The translations under genes and the position numbers were made by a program. DNA of 64,000 bases from Pomphorhynchus laevis. Lineage: Eukaryota; Acanthocephala; Palaeacanthocephala; Echinorhynchida; Pomphorhynchidae. Every line of letters begins with the position of its first letter. The first letter of the stretch is position 1. The stretch covers positions 496,001-560,000 of the forward strand of contig WNNJ02003214.1 in assembly GCA_012934845.2 (NCBI GenBank). Reading direction: 5' to 3'. Shown piece by piece: positions 1-10,739 of the stretch. The notes beneath the pieces are model-generated. The model worked only from the letters and a program-made list of their open reading frames with translations, did no database searches and was not told the origin of the DNA.

Positions 1-14
1 GTCAAAAAATAAAT

Positions 15-240
15 GTCAATTTTTATGAATTGACTAATAAATAATAGATGATGTATCATAATAAGGATTAGAGGTCATTAGAAGGAACTGCTATGTTATT
101 AGGTTTATGTCCCTATTCCTCTACCCAACATAGCAGCGGGGGCAGACACGTACTAATGACGTATTTCATCTGATGAAATTTGATTATTTAGTATCTTATT
201 CTAATACAAAGTATATTATTTATTATCCATCCATAAAAAT
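15..240 (+). mobile_element. MITE-like palindromic element, copy 1
   Basis: A roughly 220 bp non-coding element that recurs at about 15.78-16.0 kb, 32.62-32.84 kb (opposite strand), 63.15-63.35 kb and as partial copies near 14.85, 30.40 and 62.90 kb. Both ends carry a short inverted motif (TAATAAATAAT preceded by a GAATTGAC-like stretch on the left and by TGGATGG on the right), and the middle has a 10 bp inverted repeat CTGCTATGTT/AACATAGCAG around a pyrimidine-rich loop. There is no coding capacity. The structure fits a non-autonomous foldback or MITE-type element; the parent transposon is not recognised. Confidence 0.6.
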
Positions 241-700
241 TTGCAACTTAAGAGTTTAAATTTATTTTTTATATTATTGTGTTGATTTAAATATATTTTA
301 CTATTTTCTGTTTGATGTTATTTTTATAGTAACCTAGTTTAAAATATGTATCTATTAAATTATTTAAATGATTTGAAAAGAAAGTCAATATCGTTACAAA
401 TTGTTGGAATTCTTAAAATTTCATTATTTTATGCATTAAATTTTATATTAGATGGTTTTTGGCATATGGTTTTTTAATATTAGATGGTTTTTGACAAACA
501 TATTTTTGTTTCTTGGATCTTTTGACCAAGTCATTGAAAAATAACATTAATCTGTCTCGTTACTGAACAATAGTCGCAATACAATAAAAATGGTTTTGAG
601 TTTAATGTAACTTTAAGAACGATTCCAGAAAAACAAATAACAAAGAACGATTCAAGAAACACGATTTTGAAAATCGCATAAATACACACTAACTATATAC
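241..700. other. AT-rich spacer without recognisable gene
   Basis: Simple AT-rich sequence between the first MITE-like copy and LINE A. It contains a short local duplication of TATTAGATGGTTTTTG near 450-495. No open frame, RNA gene or known repeat is visible. Confidence 0.5.
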
Positions 701-2345
701 AATTACAATTATGGGCAGACGTAAGGGAAACGACATTTCTGAATTCATATCAAGACAAATAGGATGTGATGGTGATAGCTGCAATATGGTGATAGCTGCA
801 ATGTCTGGACTACAGTACCTGTTCCACATAAAAATGCTGATCCGTTGAATAGAAGAAAATTCATATCTGGTTTTTGTACTACGTCAATCGTATTTTGTCG
901 TTCATTGACATCAGCAAAGGACAATGCTCATTTTAACTTAAAGACATGTAGGTTTCAAGAACAAATTATTGACAAAAAATCTAGCATATGCCAGAGCAAA
1001 ATCACTACGCTGATGTCGTTACACTTTAATTCAAATAAGGAACCAGACGTAATAGATGTTTCAAGTTCGACTCGCATTTAGACACGAGGACATAGACATT
1101 CACGTACTGTGTATAAACTAAGAAGTAATATCAATGACAGCACTGTGATGGCAAACGACAAGGATAAAGTTGCACCTGAGAGTATTACTAATAAATGGCC
1201 TTCACCTTTATCTGACATATTCGCGGAACAGTCCTAAGAACCACAATATATTGATTTCTACTCCTGTTTCACCAAAGAATGTATTGAAGCAGCCTTTAAG
1301 TCGAACGCAGACAAGAGACGATGATAGAGTGTGCAATGATGTGGCAGTTGGAAATGAAATCCAAGGATATGACAGATAAGACATTTGTTGAAATTATCAA
1401 TACTAGGAATCGTGCTAGAAACAGAAATAATTGCGTAATTTTTGCTAACATCACTGAATCTTCTGCAGACAACGTTCAGACCCGTGTGGATTATGAAGTA
1501 GTTTTTATTCGTAAGGTCTTTTCGGATATATTTGTTCAGGGTGAAGAGGATATTGCGCGTAGTCTCAATGTCAAAAGCTTATTTCGTCTCGGTAAAAAAA
1601 GCACAACATAAACCACGATTACTTAAAGTAGTCTTTGATTCTGCAGATAATGCAAGAGCAGTTTTAGCTAGAGGTTATCGCTTGAAAGGTAAGACGACAA
1701 AATTTTTTTAGAGATCTCTCGGTTGAGGAAAGATTATTGCTTAATAATGCTCGTGCTAATCTAGCATTTAGAAGATCGAATGGAGAGAATGATCTAATGA
1801 TAAGAAATTTTCGAGTAGTTCGTTGGCGACCATTCGTGCGTTGGTGAGTTTGGAGAGTTCTTTCAGGGATTCCTTTTTACAATTAGAAAATCTAGCGCGC
1901 ATTGATATCACATCCAACACTACTACTCAATTGCCCTCTGCTTCTATTATTAGTGTCGCCTATACTAATTTAAGGAGTATTTTACCAAAATTTGATGAAC
2001 TTAATGCATGGGTCATCTCAAATAAAACAGCGATCCTGGCTCTCACTGAAACATGGCTGCATCGTGATATCTCCGATGATTCGATTGCTATTATGGGATA
2101 TAATTTGGTGAGAGCTGATAGAGATTCTCGGAAGGGGTGGAGGTGTTGCGCTATATATTATGACATCCTTAAACATTATTTCCCCTCGTAATTTTAAAAA
2201 TGAACTGGGCACGTGTGAGTTTCTCTCAGTCATTGTTTCACACTTCGGAGGTCCCTTAGGTATTGCCGTGCGCTACAGGTCGCCGTAATCATCCGTATTG
2301 AATCATGAATTCTCTAAACTAATTAGTCACTGTTCTTAGCTTGAA
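700..2345 (+). mobile_element. LINE A, CR1/L2-type non-LTR retrotransposon, 3'-truncated and decayed
   Basis: Begins with an ORF1 start at 711 (MGRRKGND) followed by a PHD-like cysteine cluster. The ORF1 core at 1421-1600 (CVIFANITES, then SLFRLGK) matches the equivalent block of family-C ORF1 (CVIVTNITPS, then VAFIRLNK), so the two families share an ORF1 fold. ORF2 opens with an endonuclease/exonuclease/phosphatase domain at about 1905-2190 (TNLRSILPKFDEL, ALTETWLHRDISDD), the usual N-terminal nuclease of LINEs. The copy stops there; no reverse transcriptase follows. Several frame breaks show it is dead. A small direct duplication (GGTGATAGCTGCAAT) lies at about 770-800. Confidence 0.75.
1823..2191 (+). 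pseudogene. Endonuclease-domain fragment of LINE A ORF2
   Basis: A 122-codon open segment whose residues 45-110 carry the start of an APE-like (EEP) endonuclease: SVAYTNLRSILPKFDE, then LALTETWLHRDISDDS. In complete LINEs this nuclease nicks the target DNA to prime reverse transcription. The frame is lost around the expected GGGVAIYY segment (here RKGWRCC), and the rest of ORF2 is absent. Confidence 0.7.
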
Positions 2346-3419
2346 GAAAGTTTGAGATATAATATACATAAAATCGTCCAGCTTTACAAGCTCATACCAG
2401 TCCAGCTCATAAAATACTAACTAAATTGGATTAACTAACTACATTGGATTACTAATTACTTACAAAGAGAGAGCAAAGAGAGGTCATACAATAATTACAA
2501 TATTGGACAATCAACGAGGAAATGTCAAAAAATCAACAAAGAAATCAGGGCATTTAAGTCTCCAGATAGAGTGCGTTAACGAATATTGTGATGTATGGAC
2601 GACGGTCAGTGTTTTATCTAGTAAAAAAGATACATTCACTGATAAAAAAATTCTTCTGCGGTTTCTGTTGTGCTGAGATGCTCAGTAAGTGTTCTTCGTC
2701 ATCGAAACTCACAATAACGAACAATGACACAAAGACCGCAGTGACCTATGGAAATTTAGGAGCGGTGATTGGTCGTGAATTGTATGCGCTCACTACCGAT
2801 GATGCTGATGATAAGTGTCGTGTCGCATAGTGTCTGGTAATTTACCGATGACTTATATATCGTCACAGAATACCTCTCCTTGTCCAAGGAACAACGTTAC
2901 TATATTGCGACATACCGATTCGGTATTTGAAGAGAGGTTAATACAGAATATCGCCACGGCAAGTTCAGTACGAGTACATGAGAGTTCACGTGAATCCAAC
3001 GAAACTCCTGACAATTTTTTGACCGGTAAGTTACCTAGTGCTGTGTCATCTAAGTTCGAACCTTCCTAAAGGGATTAAGGAAAATTGTAGCGTTTTTAGA
3101 GACAGGTGCATTCTTTTTGCAAATTTATCTTATTTAATTCATCTGTTGCGCAGAAACGGGTTAACGATGATATTAGTGCGGTAAGGGCAGTTATGAATAA
3201 AATATTCAATGCCAGTGATAAAGAAATAGCGAAAGAGATTGTAAAATTTATTCTGACTAGGCAGAAAAGCTGACAATTCGAACATACCGCGATTGTTAAA
3301 GGTTGTGGTTGATACGTCTACTCAAGCTAACCATCTATTTAGTCGGGCTCATCGTCTAGAAAGGAACTCGGTACGTATTATAAAAGATCTGTCTTTTGAT
3401 GATCGTGTTAAACTGAAAA

Positions 3420-4148
3420 ATGCGAAGGAAGAGCTGCACAAGCGTCTGTTATCTGGCGAAAAGGATCTATGCATTAGAAATTTTCGAATTCTCCGTCGGA
3501 AGCCATTTGTTTTTTGGAAGCCATTGGAGTGTAGATATGTCGGTATCCTCTAACTCGTGTGGGTCTTTGATTACAGTACATGAAACAGACAGTCAACGTC
3601 GAGAAGCTTCATCTTTCATAAAAATTGCATTTACAAATGTACGTAGCGCGGTTAATAAGTTAGATGAGATTAGGTTTTTGATACGTTGTCATGACGTCAA
3701 AGTCTTTGGAATTTGCGAAAGTTGGTTTCACTCCGACATATCTGATGATGTGGTTCATATCCCTAAATTCGTTCTCTATAGATCTGATCGTGCACGTGGA
3801 CGCGGTTGTGGAGTGGCCTTCTATGTGCATGTAAGTCTGACTGTTAGTTCGACGGTAAAATTCGTTGATGATTCATGCTCCGCTGAGGCACTACAATTGA
3901 GCATTATTTATTCTGGTATTGCACTAATCACTTTATGCATAGTATATCGTGCTCCGTGCGCAGTATCGTTCGCCCTTCTTGATTTCCCTAAAAACTTATC
4001 TAAGTCTCATAAATGTTATATCTTTGGAGATTTCAACATGCATGCGTACAATTCTGATGAGCTACTGTTGCCACAGCTGACAAATTTACGGCGTCATTGT
4101 CAAATTTGTTGTATGACGGCATGTTATTATTCAACATGTCAATTTTGA
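3420..4148 (+). pseudogene. LINE B ORF2 endonuclease domain
   Basis: A 242-codon open frame. From about residue 65 it carries an EEP nuclease: IAFTNVRSAVNKLDEI, FGICESWFHSDISDD, GCGVAFYVH, a CIVYRAP segment and FGDFNMHAYN (the DFN catalytic block). The first 60 residues overlap ORF1 in another frame and are probably not translated as such. The domain order matches LINE ORF2 and lies directly upstream of the RT segment. The C-terminal end of the nuclease runs on in a different frame. Confidence 0.75.
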
Positions 4149-4773
4149 TACTCATTTTCTGCAGGATCGTCATCGATAATTGATCTGCTGCTTTCTAAAC
4201 TTGATTCCGATATTTTCTCACTGGACAAAGAGCCCCCGATAAGTTCAAGCGATCATGTGATAATCAAGTTTCTGATTCATCTTATGCCGAGCGGATTACA
4301 CTATGTAGAGAGAGTTGTGAAGCGTGTATGGAAAGCGATTACAGAAAATGTGATAATTGAATATGCTAGAAAGATTCATTTTGTTGGAATGATCGTGATG
4401 TTGAGAGCATTTGGCAGTCTATCAAAAAGGAGATATTTCAAGTTTTCGATGAATTTCCTCCCATACGTATATTTACTAAGTGCAAAATGTCTTATAAACC
4501 GTCGTGGTTCGATAGTGAACTAAAGCGTCTCATTCGATTAAGAAATAAAGCGTGGAGTCGTAGTAAAATGAGTGTAGATTTAAATAGAGAATACAAACGA
4601 ATTCGTAATGAATGCAATCGCTGAAAATCGCAGAAGAGATATATGTACGAGAATGATATTGCATATCTCTAAAACACACACCCAAACGACTTTGGAGTTA
4701 CGTTAGTCGATCAAACGTATCAAAATCTAGTATTCGACGCATTCGTATCGGAAATGAATTTATAGACGACCCA

Positions 4774-5598
4774 ATGAAAGTTGCTGATGTGTTTTCGCTA
4801 ACTTCGAGTGAAGGTATTGCTTCTAGAGTCGATAGTTGTGATGGCTCATCCATCTGTCAGAGTCCATATATAGTTGTGTCGACGGAGGAAGTTGAAATAG
4901 AGTTGTCGAAGTTATCTAAATCAGTGGAAGCTGGCCCTGACGATATCCCAGCTTGGGTCCTTAATCTCTTAAAATGCATACTGTCATATCCGCTTTCAAA
5001 GTTATTTAATGTTTCTCTTAGTTCGTCAATTATTTTAAATGATTGGAAATCAGCGATCGTTGTACCACTTCCGAAAACAAAGAAAGTTGGCGATATAGAT
5101 GGATGTAGACCTATAAGTTTAACATCCACTGTAAGCAAGGTACTTGAGAGAATTGTCCACAGAAGGTTAGTTAACATATTAAACTCAAGAAACTACTTAA
5201 GTGACTCGCAACATGGTTTTCGAAATTGACGCTCATTCCTAACGAATACTTTATGTGCTCGTGAACAATGGGCTGACGCAATTGCAGGTGGTGCCGTTGT
5301 GGATGTCTTCTATTCAGATTTCTCCAAGGCATTTGACCGCGTTCCACAAATTGAGTTGATAAAAATTCTAGAGTCAATTAATGTAAATTATTACCTAACC
5401 CGCTGGATCAAACACTTACTGGATGGTCAGCAATTTCATGTAAGAGTAGGAAATGTTTTGCCATCTCAACGCAGTGTTGTACATGGATTACCACAAGGAA
5501 CAATTCTCGGACCAATATTATTTTGTATTTTTATTAATGAGCTGTTGAAATTGCTCAAAGTACCGCACTCAGCATATGCGGACGATTTGAAGTTGTAG
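4774..5598 (+). pseudogene. LINE B reverse transcriptase
   Basis: Two consecutive open segments (4774-5229 and 5299-5598) give a nearly complete RT core: AGPDDIPAWVLNLL, WKSAIVVPLPKTK, CRPISLTSTVSKVLERI, QHGFR, then VDVFYSDFSKAFDRVP, GLPQGTILGPILF and the catalytic AYADDLKL. A stop after QHGFRN and another after YADDLKL separate the pieces. This enzyme would copy element RNA at the nicked target. The motif spelling places it in the Jockey/CR1/L2 assemblage; the clade cannot be fixed by eye. Confidence 0.8.
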
Positions 5599-6188
5599 AA
5601 TATCATATCGACCGAACGAGACTGCTTGGCATTGCAGCAAACTTGGATTTAGTATATAAATGGAGTCTTAGTACAGGAGTATCTCTTTACTTGAGAAAGT
5701 GCAAGAATATGAGATTGGGTCGTGGATGCAAAAGTTACTATAACTACGTAATAGGTGCAAATTAACTCGAGATAGTCACATTTTACCGCGATCTTGGAAT
5801 TCTAATTGATTCATCCTTCAAGACACGGCGTCATTATGATGTTCAGCTATGCAAGGCTAGAAAAATGATGCACACTATCAAAAATTGCTTTCTAAGGATA
5901 ACTCCATCTTCGCTCAGGGTGTTGTTTAATTCGTTAGTGCGACCTATACTTGAGTATTGCTCTCCATGTTTTCCATGTACCCGAACTGAATTGAATGCCG
6001 TCAATGGGGTTCTTCGTCGTATCACGCGTCTATGTCCAGACTGTAAAAAATTACCTTTTTCTTAAAGACGCAAAGTGATCGGAATGCTCAATATGAGGGT
6101 AAGGCTACTGTTTCACGACTTGGTTGCAACGTGGAAATTACTTCACAAATGTGATGGATAAAAAAGGATTTATTTTAACGTGGCAAAT

Positions 6189-6204
6189 GCGTGCCAGTGC
6201 ACGC
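6189..6204 (-). promoter_or_regulatory. 3'-terminal stem-loop of LINE C1
   Basis: GCGTGC-CAGT-GCACGC: a perfect 6 bp stem with a 4 nt loop, close to the element's 3' end. Equivalent hairpins occur in the other family-C copies with different loops. Such 3' stem-loops are the RNA feature that stringent LINE RTs bind to start target-primed synthesis; that role here is inferred. Confidence 0.6.
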
Positions 6205-7152
6205 TTACATGACCACAACAAAACAAAAATGTAAATCATGTGTCGAGAAGGTGGGAACGGAGGAGACATTTGAATGTGATAAAATTGGATAGCGGCGGAC
6301 GTCGAGAAGGAGCTGATTCTAGGCGAGTGGGGCGGCGACGAGGAAGGATCGGAGACCGTAGTTGTTAGAGTAATTGGGAACGTGGAGTAAGAGGGAATTA
6401 TGGGAACGTAGCGATAGAGAGAGGTGAGACAAGTGTCGTCTAAGAAAGAGAGGTTGATGAACGTTAAGAGGCCGACAGCGATGAGACGAAAAGTGACGAT
6501 ATGAAGCGGAGTTGAATGCGGATGTAGGATGGCGGGCCAGGAGAGTTGAACAAAATATGTGGATGTGTGGTCAAAGCGACGGATACGTAAGAGCACTCGA
6601 ACGGCGGAGTTGATGATGTCGTTGTAGGGGTAGGATGATGGATTTTGGAGAATTGGCGAAAAGGCTGAGGCAGTAATCGATTTTAGGGAAAATAAGCGAT
6701 GAAAGAAGATACATACAAGAACGGAAGTCGATAAGGGGGCGGATACGGCGGATACGTCACAGAGAATTAAGGTTAGGACGAAGCGGACCTTGTCACGGAC
6801 GAAGGGTTTAAGGGAAAGGTGATCATCGAAATGGAATCCTAAGAAAGTGAGATTGTGGACTATGGGGATGATTGATGAGGCAAAATATACAGTGGGAGGA
6901 GATATGTTAGGTTGACGGGAAAGGATCCACATTATTTTGGACTTATATGGGTTTAGAACGAGACGAAGATGGGAGAGACGATTGTAGATAGAAAAAAACA
7001 GTTGGATGCAGAAATTGCGATATTGTGTATGCGATGGGCGTGTTCATGATCATATATGAGGATGTCATCGGCGTATTGCATGACATTAAATGGGTAAGGC
7101 TTGATAAACGGAGAGAGATCGCTAAGTATAATAGAGAAAAGCCGAGGACCTA

Positions 7153-7794
7153 CTACTGAACATTGTAGAACCTTAATATACGACTATCAGTCACTGAACC
7201 TTGTGGGACCCCGCAAAAAATAGGGATGGGAGGGGAGGATGATGAATTAGAACAGACGCGAAAGGAACGGTCGGATAGATATGAGGCGAACCATGCTACG
7301 GAGGAGGAAGAAAAGCCGTAATCATAACGAAGGCGAGAAAGGAGGACGGAGTGGTCGACAATGTCGAATGCGGAGGAGAGGTCGAGGGAGATGAGAACAC
7401 TATATAGAGCCTTGTCTCGAGAAATGAGTAAGTCGTTGTACACTTTTATGCATGCGATTTCTGTCGAGTGATTAGAGCGGAAAGCGGATTGGAATGGAGG
7501 GTACAGATTGGATATAGAAATAAGCGTTGATCTGTATTAAGATGAGGCGTTCTAAGAGCATAGAAAGAGTAGGGAGTAGTGAAATGGGCGATAGCTAGAA
7601 GGAAGGGAGGGGTCGAGCGATTGTTTCTTAAGGAGGGGACGAACGATTGCGGATTTCCAGTGTGAAGGGAAGATACGACTGCGGATGGACGAGTTAAACA
7701 AGGTTGTGAGAAATGGGGATATCGATGAGCATATAGATTTTAATATGTGAGTAGGCAGGGGATCGGCAGGTGAGGTTTTGTTGGGCAAGGACAT
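7153..7794 (-). pseudogene. LINE C1 RT fragments
   Basis: Open segments 7552-7794 and 7153-7443 encode RT motifs: NKTSPADPLPTHILK, HWKSAIVRPLLKK, SSYRP, then SLDLSSAFDIVDHSVLLSRL and CGVPQGS. The catalytic YADD block further on is out of frame in this copy. A thumb-like region continues at 6138-6932 (PIVHNLTFLGFHFDDHLSLK). The motif set is that of L2/CR1/Daphne-like LINEs. Confidence 0.75.
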
Positions 7795-8264
7795 GAGGAC
7801 AGATGATACTTCTGTAGGTGAGACAGGGAGAAGATGAAAGAGTTCCGGAAGGATGAGATTAGACTGGGCAGAGTGGGATAGGATGGAGACCGGGGTGTGA
7901 GAGAGAGCAACGTGGATACTTTAGTCTGGAGAAATGACGAATAATCATTGGCATTGATGTTGCACGGCGAAGAGGAGCGAGCAAGGATTGAGTTAAAAGT
8001 ATGCCAGAGAGTCTTAGAGTTGAATGAAGTGATGATTTTATGCTGCCAGAAGGAGTTGCATTTGGTACGTAGTAGGTTGAGATAAGACCGGCGAAGAGCA
8101 AGATAGGAATCACGGAAAAACGGAGTGATCGAGCGGAAATCACGTCTAAGAGAGCGGTGATAGACTCGAAAAGCATGGCGGAGTCGACGCTTTGATAGTA
8201 GGCATTGGATGTCAAACCATGGGGCACGGTGCAAGCGACGGTGTTGGTGAGACTTGAAGGGCAA
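7740..8264 (-). pseudogene. LINE C1 region between endonuclease and RT
   Basis: A 174-codon frame with RAPWFDIQCLLSKRRLRHAF and SFWQHKIITSFNSKTLWHTF, the basic linker that in these LINEs precedes the RT fingers. The equivalent stretch is present in C3 (WFDSDCSLSKRRLRHSF), C4 and, partly, C6, which confirms family membership. The C-terminal residues shift out of the RT frame. Confidence 0.7.
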
Positions 8265-8332
8265 GAGAATATCGAGAGTGGATGTGAGTTCAGAGTCGAA
8301 AAGAAAGGCGAGATCGTGAGGAGATGAATATG

Positions 8333-9175
8333 TTATTGTGGGTAATGATAGAGATGATTTGAGTAAGGCAGAGCGGAGAAGGGAGAGGTCAAGATTTCTC
8401 CAAGGGCGACGTAGGATTGTAGGTGTGTGAGGAGGGTGTGATTGTGAGTGAGATCAAGGGTGATAATAAAGTGATCGGATAGACCAGGATCAGAGATGGA
8501 CAGTGAGGTGTAGGCAGCAAAATGATCGGGGACAGCGATGATGTCGAGTGCCCCATCAAGTATATGTGTGGGGGCAGTGTAGATTAGTTTGTAATTGTAG
8601 TTGGATAGAATGTTGATGAACCGGATGGAATCCGTAGAAGTGGGGCGGTCTATGCGGATATTGAAGTCGCCTAGAACGAGTGAAGGGATTGAGGACAAAG
8701 AACAATGAGAAAGGAGGTCAGCGAGTTCGGTAAAAAATAAGACTGTAGGAGCTGATGAACCAGGACGGTATACAATGGCGAGATCTAGAGTGATCGGATT
8801 AGAATAACGACAAGTGAGCAATTCAAAAGAGCAAGGACTGAAAGGGGGATTGGTTTTGCGAAGAGACGCGGGGTTACGCGCGAATGTGACGATGCCGCCA
8901 TGATTAGAGAATTTAGAAGGGCATGAGCTGAGGGGGCGGGCGGATTCGACTAGGGAGCAACCGGCAGAGAGCAGACGGCGAATGGAAAGGTCGTCGGAAT
9001 CTGAGTGCCAGGATTCGGTGAGGCAGAAGAGATCGATGGATTGCTTGGTGAATAGGTTGAGGATAAGATCGGATTTATTGAGAATAGATCTAGTGTTGAG
9101 GAGACCGAGGCGGAAACCGTGTGTTGTGGCGAAAGAGTCTAGTGGAGAAGACACATAGGAGAGATGGAGCGCCAT
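8333..9175 (-). CDS. LINE C1 endonuclease domain (ORF2 N-terminus)
   Basis: A 280-codon uninterrupted frame starting at MALHLSYVSSPLD. It contains LGLLNTRSILNKSDLILNLF, FCLTESWHSD, GGIVTFARNP, LAIVYRPGS, LVLGDFNIRID and DPGLSDHFIITLDL, which are the successive EEP-nuclease motifs including the DFN and SDH catalytic blocks. The domain looks structurally complete. The same frame in C4 (23977-24435) is almost identical but broken mid-domain. It overlaps ORF1 by about 37 nt in another frame. Confidence 0.8.
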   Translation of the reverse strand: MALHLSYVSSPLDSFATTHGFRLGLLNTRSILNKSDLILNLFTKQSIDLFCLTESWHSDSDDLSIRRLLSAGCSLVESARPLSSCPSKFSNHGGIVTFARNPASLRKTNPPFSPCSFELLTCRYSNPITLDLAIVYRPGSSAPTVLFFTELADLLSHCSLSSIPSLVLGDFNIRIDRPTSTDSIRFINILSNYNYKLIYTAPTHILDGALDIIAVPDHFAAYTSLSISDPGLSDHFIITLDLTHNHTLLTHLQSYVALGEILTSPFSALPYSNHLYHYPQ

Positions 9176-9298
9176 CGAATTTTTGGACGGGTGTGGACAA
9201 CTTGAAAATTTCCGTCTATATTTCGGATGGAGAGTGATGTTTCGCCGTTTTCCTCGCGACGGCGTTTTTTGATGCGGGCTGAAGAGATTTGAGCGATT

Positions 9299-9916
9299 TT
9301 AGAAGGGGCGCGATCGGGGAAAATTCGAGTGGTTGAAGATGACATGAGTTTGAATCGTTGAGAGAGGACATAAGACGCGTGAGGAGCGATGCTTGAAAAC
9401 AATTTTTTGGAGAGGGGGCTGGGAAGCATTAGATTGAGAAGATTTGTTTAGACGGATGAATGCGACAGGAGAAATGTCCTTGAAAAAGGATGGTTTATCC
9501 GCAGGGACAATAGACGAGAGGATGGATCTGAAGGCGGAAACATCGTGGTCTAGACGTGCTTGTGGAGATAAGGAGTTAGAAGGCGTGATATTAGTGACAA
9601 TGACGCAACGATCGCGAGAAGCAAAGCGCTTCCGTAAAGGAGGACGACTGACGTGAGTAGGTGAGATCACGATAGAAGAGCTGGCAGTTGATGATTTGGA
9701 GGGATTCGGTTTGACGACGGGAGACATAGAGGATAATGATAATAAAGAGGGTGGCAAGCGATGTGAGGAAAGGTTATGAGTGGAAGGATAGTGGAGGTTG
9801 GTGGAGGTGATTTTGATTGATGGATGCAAGGTATTGAGAGACGAGACGGGAAGGACGGGACGTGGGGTGTCGGGGAGTGAAAATACATTAGTTGTAACAA
9901 TTTGCGGCTCCGTCAC
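9299..9916 (-). CDS. LINE C1 ORF1 core (RNA-binding-like region)
   Basis: A 205-codon frame: a Ser/Pro-rich N-terminal half, a basic RPPLRKR segment, then RDRCVIVTNITPSNSLSPQA and PVAFIRLNK, resembling the block seen in LINE A ORF1. LINE ORF1 proteins bind the element RNA. The frame continues into 9139-9429 after a shift. Identity with C4 ends abruptly near 9882, inside the first residues of this frame. Confidence 0.65.
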   Translation of the reverse strand: MTEPQIVTTNVFSLPDTPRPVLPVSSLNTLHPSIKITSTNLHYPSTHNLSSHRLPPSLLSLSSMSPVVKPNPSKSSTASSSIVISPTHVSRPPLRKRFASRDRCVIVTNITPSNSLSPQARLDHDVSAFRSILSSIVPADKPSFFKDISPVAFIRLNKSSQSNASQPPLQKIVFKHRSSRVLCPLSTIQTHVIFNHSNFPRSRPF

Positions 9917-10048
9917 TGTCTCGGTAGATTTATCATAAACTTGACAAAATCCATCTTGCTGCGATACAATTTGCGGCTCCTTCAGATTATCTGATGATGG
10001 ATTATCTGATGATGACGTAGAAACGCAATGAGGGGTAGAAATGTAAGG

Positions 10049-10537
10049 TTATTTATCTGATACGACTAAAGAAATACTGGGTTGCAAATGGTCAATGACA
10101 GTAACATCAGAAGATTGAGCTGATTGATTGGACAAAATTGAAGGATGTATAGTAATACCTGTTGAAGAGATGGGAGATTTGGCATTCTTAGAGGCAATCG
10201 AATGCGGAAGAATTGGGCATCGAGGTTGAAACTTATTACAATACGAAGAGGCATGTGTGGACATCGCTGCATTGCCAGATAGTTTCAATATATTTGTCCT
10301 GAGACTCTCTATTTCACTCTTCATCGTATTTATCATCTTAGCCGAACAGTAGCCACAGTAGAATTCGTTGTCTGCAAGGCAAGATGCCTGGGATTCTGAA
10401 GTCCAAATACTTACCCACGTGTGACAATCATTGTTTGAGCAAAGGACTTGTTGTTCAGATCCATTGGAAACATCTCTAACATCGGTGTTGGACGCGACAT
10501 GGTTGGGAACTTGAGACTTTTGTTTTTTCCGACCCAT
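10049..10537 (-). CDS. LINE C1 5' module: PHD-like zinc-finger ORF1 start
   Basis: MGRKKQKSQVPNH... carries a C-x4-C-x-W ... C-x8-FYCGYC cluster (LCSNNDCHTW, FYCGYCSAKM), a PHD-type finger typical of CR1/L2 ORF1, followed by a short coiled-coil-like stretch (MKSEIESLRTNILKL). The finger resembles the LINE B version (CVNEYCDVWTT ... FFCGFCCAEM) more than that of C4 (CSVHDCDKAKED), although the rest of C1 matches C4. It is separated from the ORF1 core by a stop near 10047. Confidence 0.65.
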   Translation of the reverse strand: MGRKKQKSQVPNHVASNTDVRDVSNGSEQQVLCSNNDCHTWVSIWTSESQASCLADNEFYCGYCSAKMINTMKSEIESLRTNILKLSGNAAMSTHASSYCNKFQPRCPILPHSIASKNAKSPISSTGITIHPSILSNQSAQSSDVTVIDHLQPSISLVVSDK

Positions 10538-10589
10538 TTGTATATAGTCGTTTGATTCGTGATTTTATTCTCCTCGTTGTATGTATATT

Positions 10590-10722
10590 AGATTGTATGT
10601 TATTTATTGTGTGTTTAAGCTGTCTAAATTTTTTGTTCAGATAATTTTCAAGTATCTGAACAAAAAATATCTGATTGTATGTTATTTATTGTGTGTTTAA
10701 GCTGTTTAAATTTTTTGTTCGA
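10590..10722. repeat. Leader duplication and perfect inverted repeat at the C1 5' end
   Basis: About 48 bp (GATTGTATGTTATTTATTGT...) is repeated at 10590 and 10672. Between them lies a perfect 15 bp inverted repeat (10629-10643 and 10653-10667) with a 9 nt loop. Part of the repeat unit also occurs in the C4 leader near 25585. It is likely 5' UTR structure of the element. Confidence 0.6.
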
Positions 10723-10739
10723 TACTTTTCAAGTGTTGT

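Larger units (their letters stand above)
2380..6145 (+). mobile_element. LINE B, CR1/L2-type, main part, interrupted by LINE C1
   Basis: Plus-strand element with a 5' untranslated stretch, a PHD-finger ORF1 (C-x4-C ... FFCGFCCAEM around 2570-2680), an ORF1 tail (3293-3553), an EEP endonuclease (3600-4140) and a reverse transcriptase (4774-5600) ending in a thumb/C-terminal region to about 6140. The reading frame stops where the minus-strand LINE C1 begins, and the missing C-terminus is found at 10740-11045 on the far side of C1. C1 therefore inserted into B. B has multiple stops and frame changes and is inactive. Confidence 0.8.
6150..10735 (-). mobile_element. LINE C1, near full-length but decayed, inserted in LINE B
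   Basis: Read on the minus strand, the 5' end near 10735 carries a duplicated leader, then a PHD-type ORF1 (10537 down), an ORF1 core (9916-9299), an EEP endonuclease (9175-8333), the pre-RT region (8264-7740), RT (7794-7153) and a thumb/C-terminal region (6932-6150). The 3' end shows the family's terminal stem-loop (6189-6204) and a TTTATT-type tail. It is extremely similar to C4 (21.7-25.4 kb) over most of its length, so both are fairly recent, yet several frame breaks inactivate the RT. Upstream of about 9882 it diverges completely from C4. Confidence 0.85.

Noticed and set aside
6138-6932. A host gene in the 264-codon minus-strand frame
   Set aside because: It matches the thumb and 3' region of the other family-C LINEs and ends at their shared 3' terminus.
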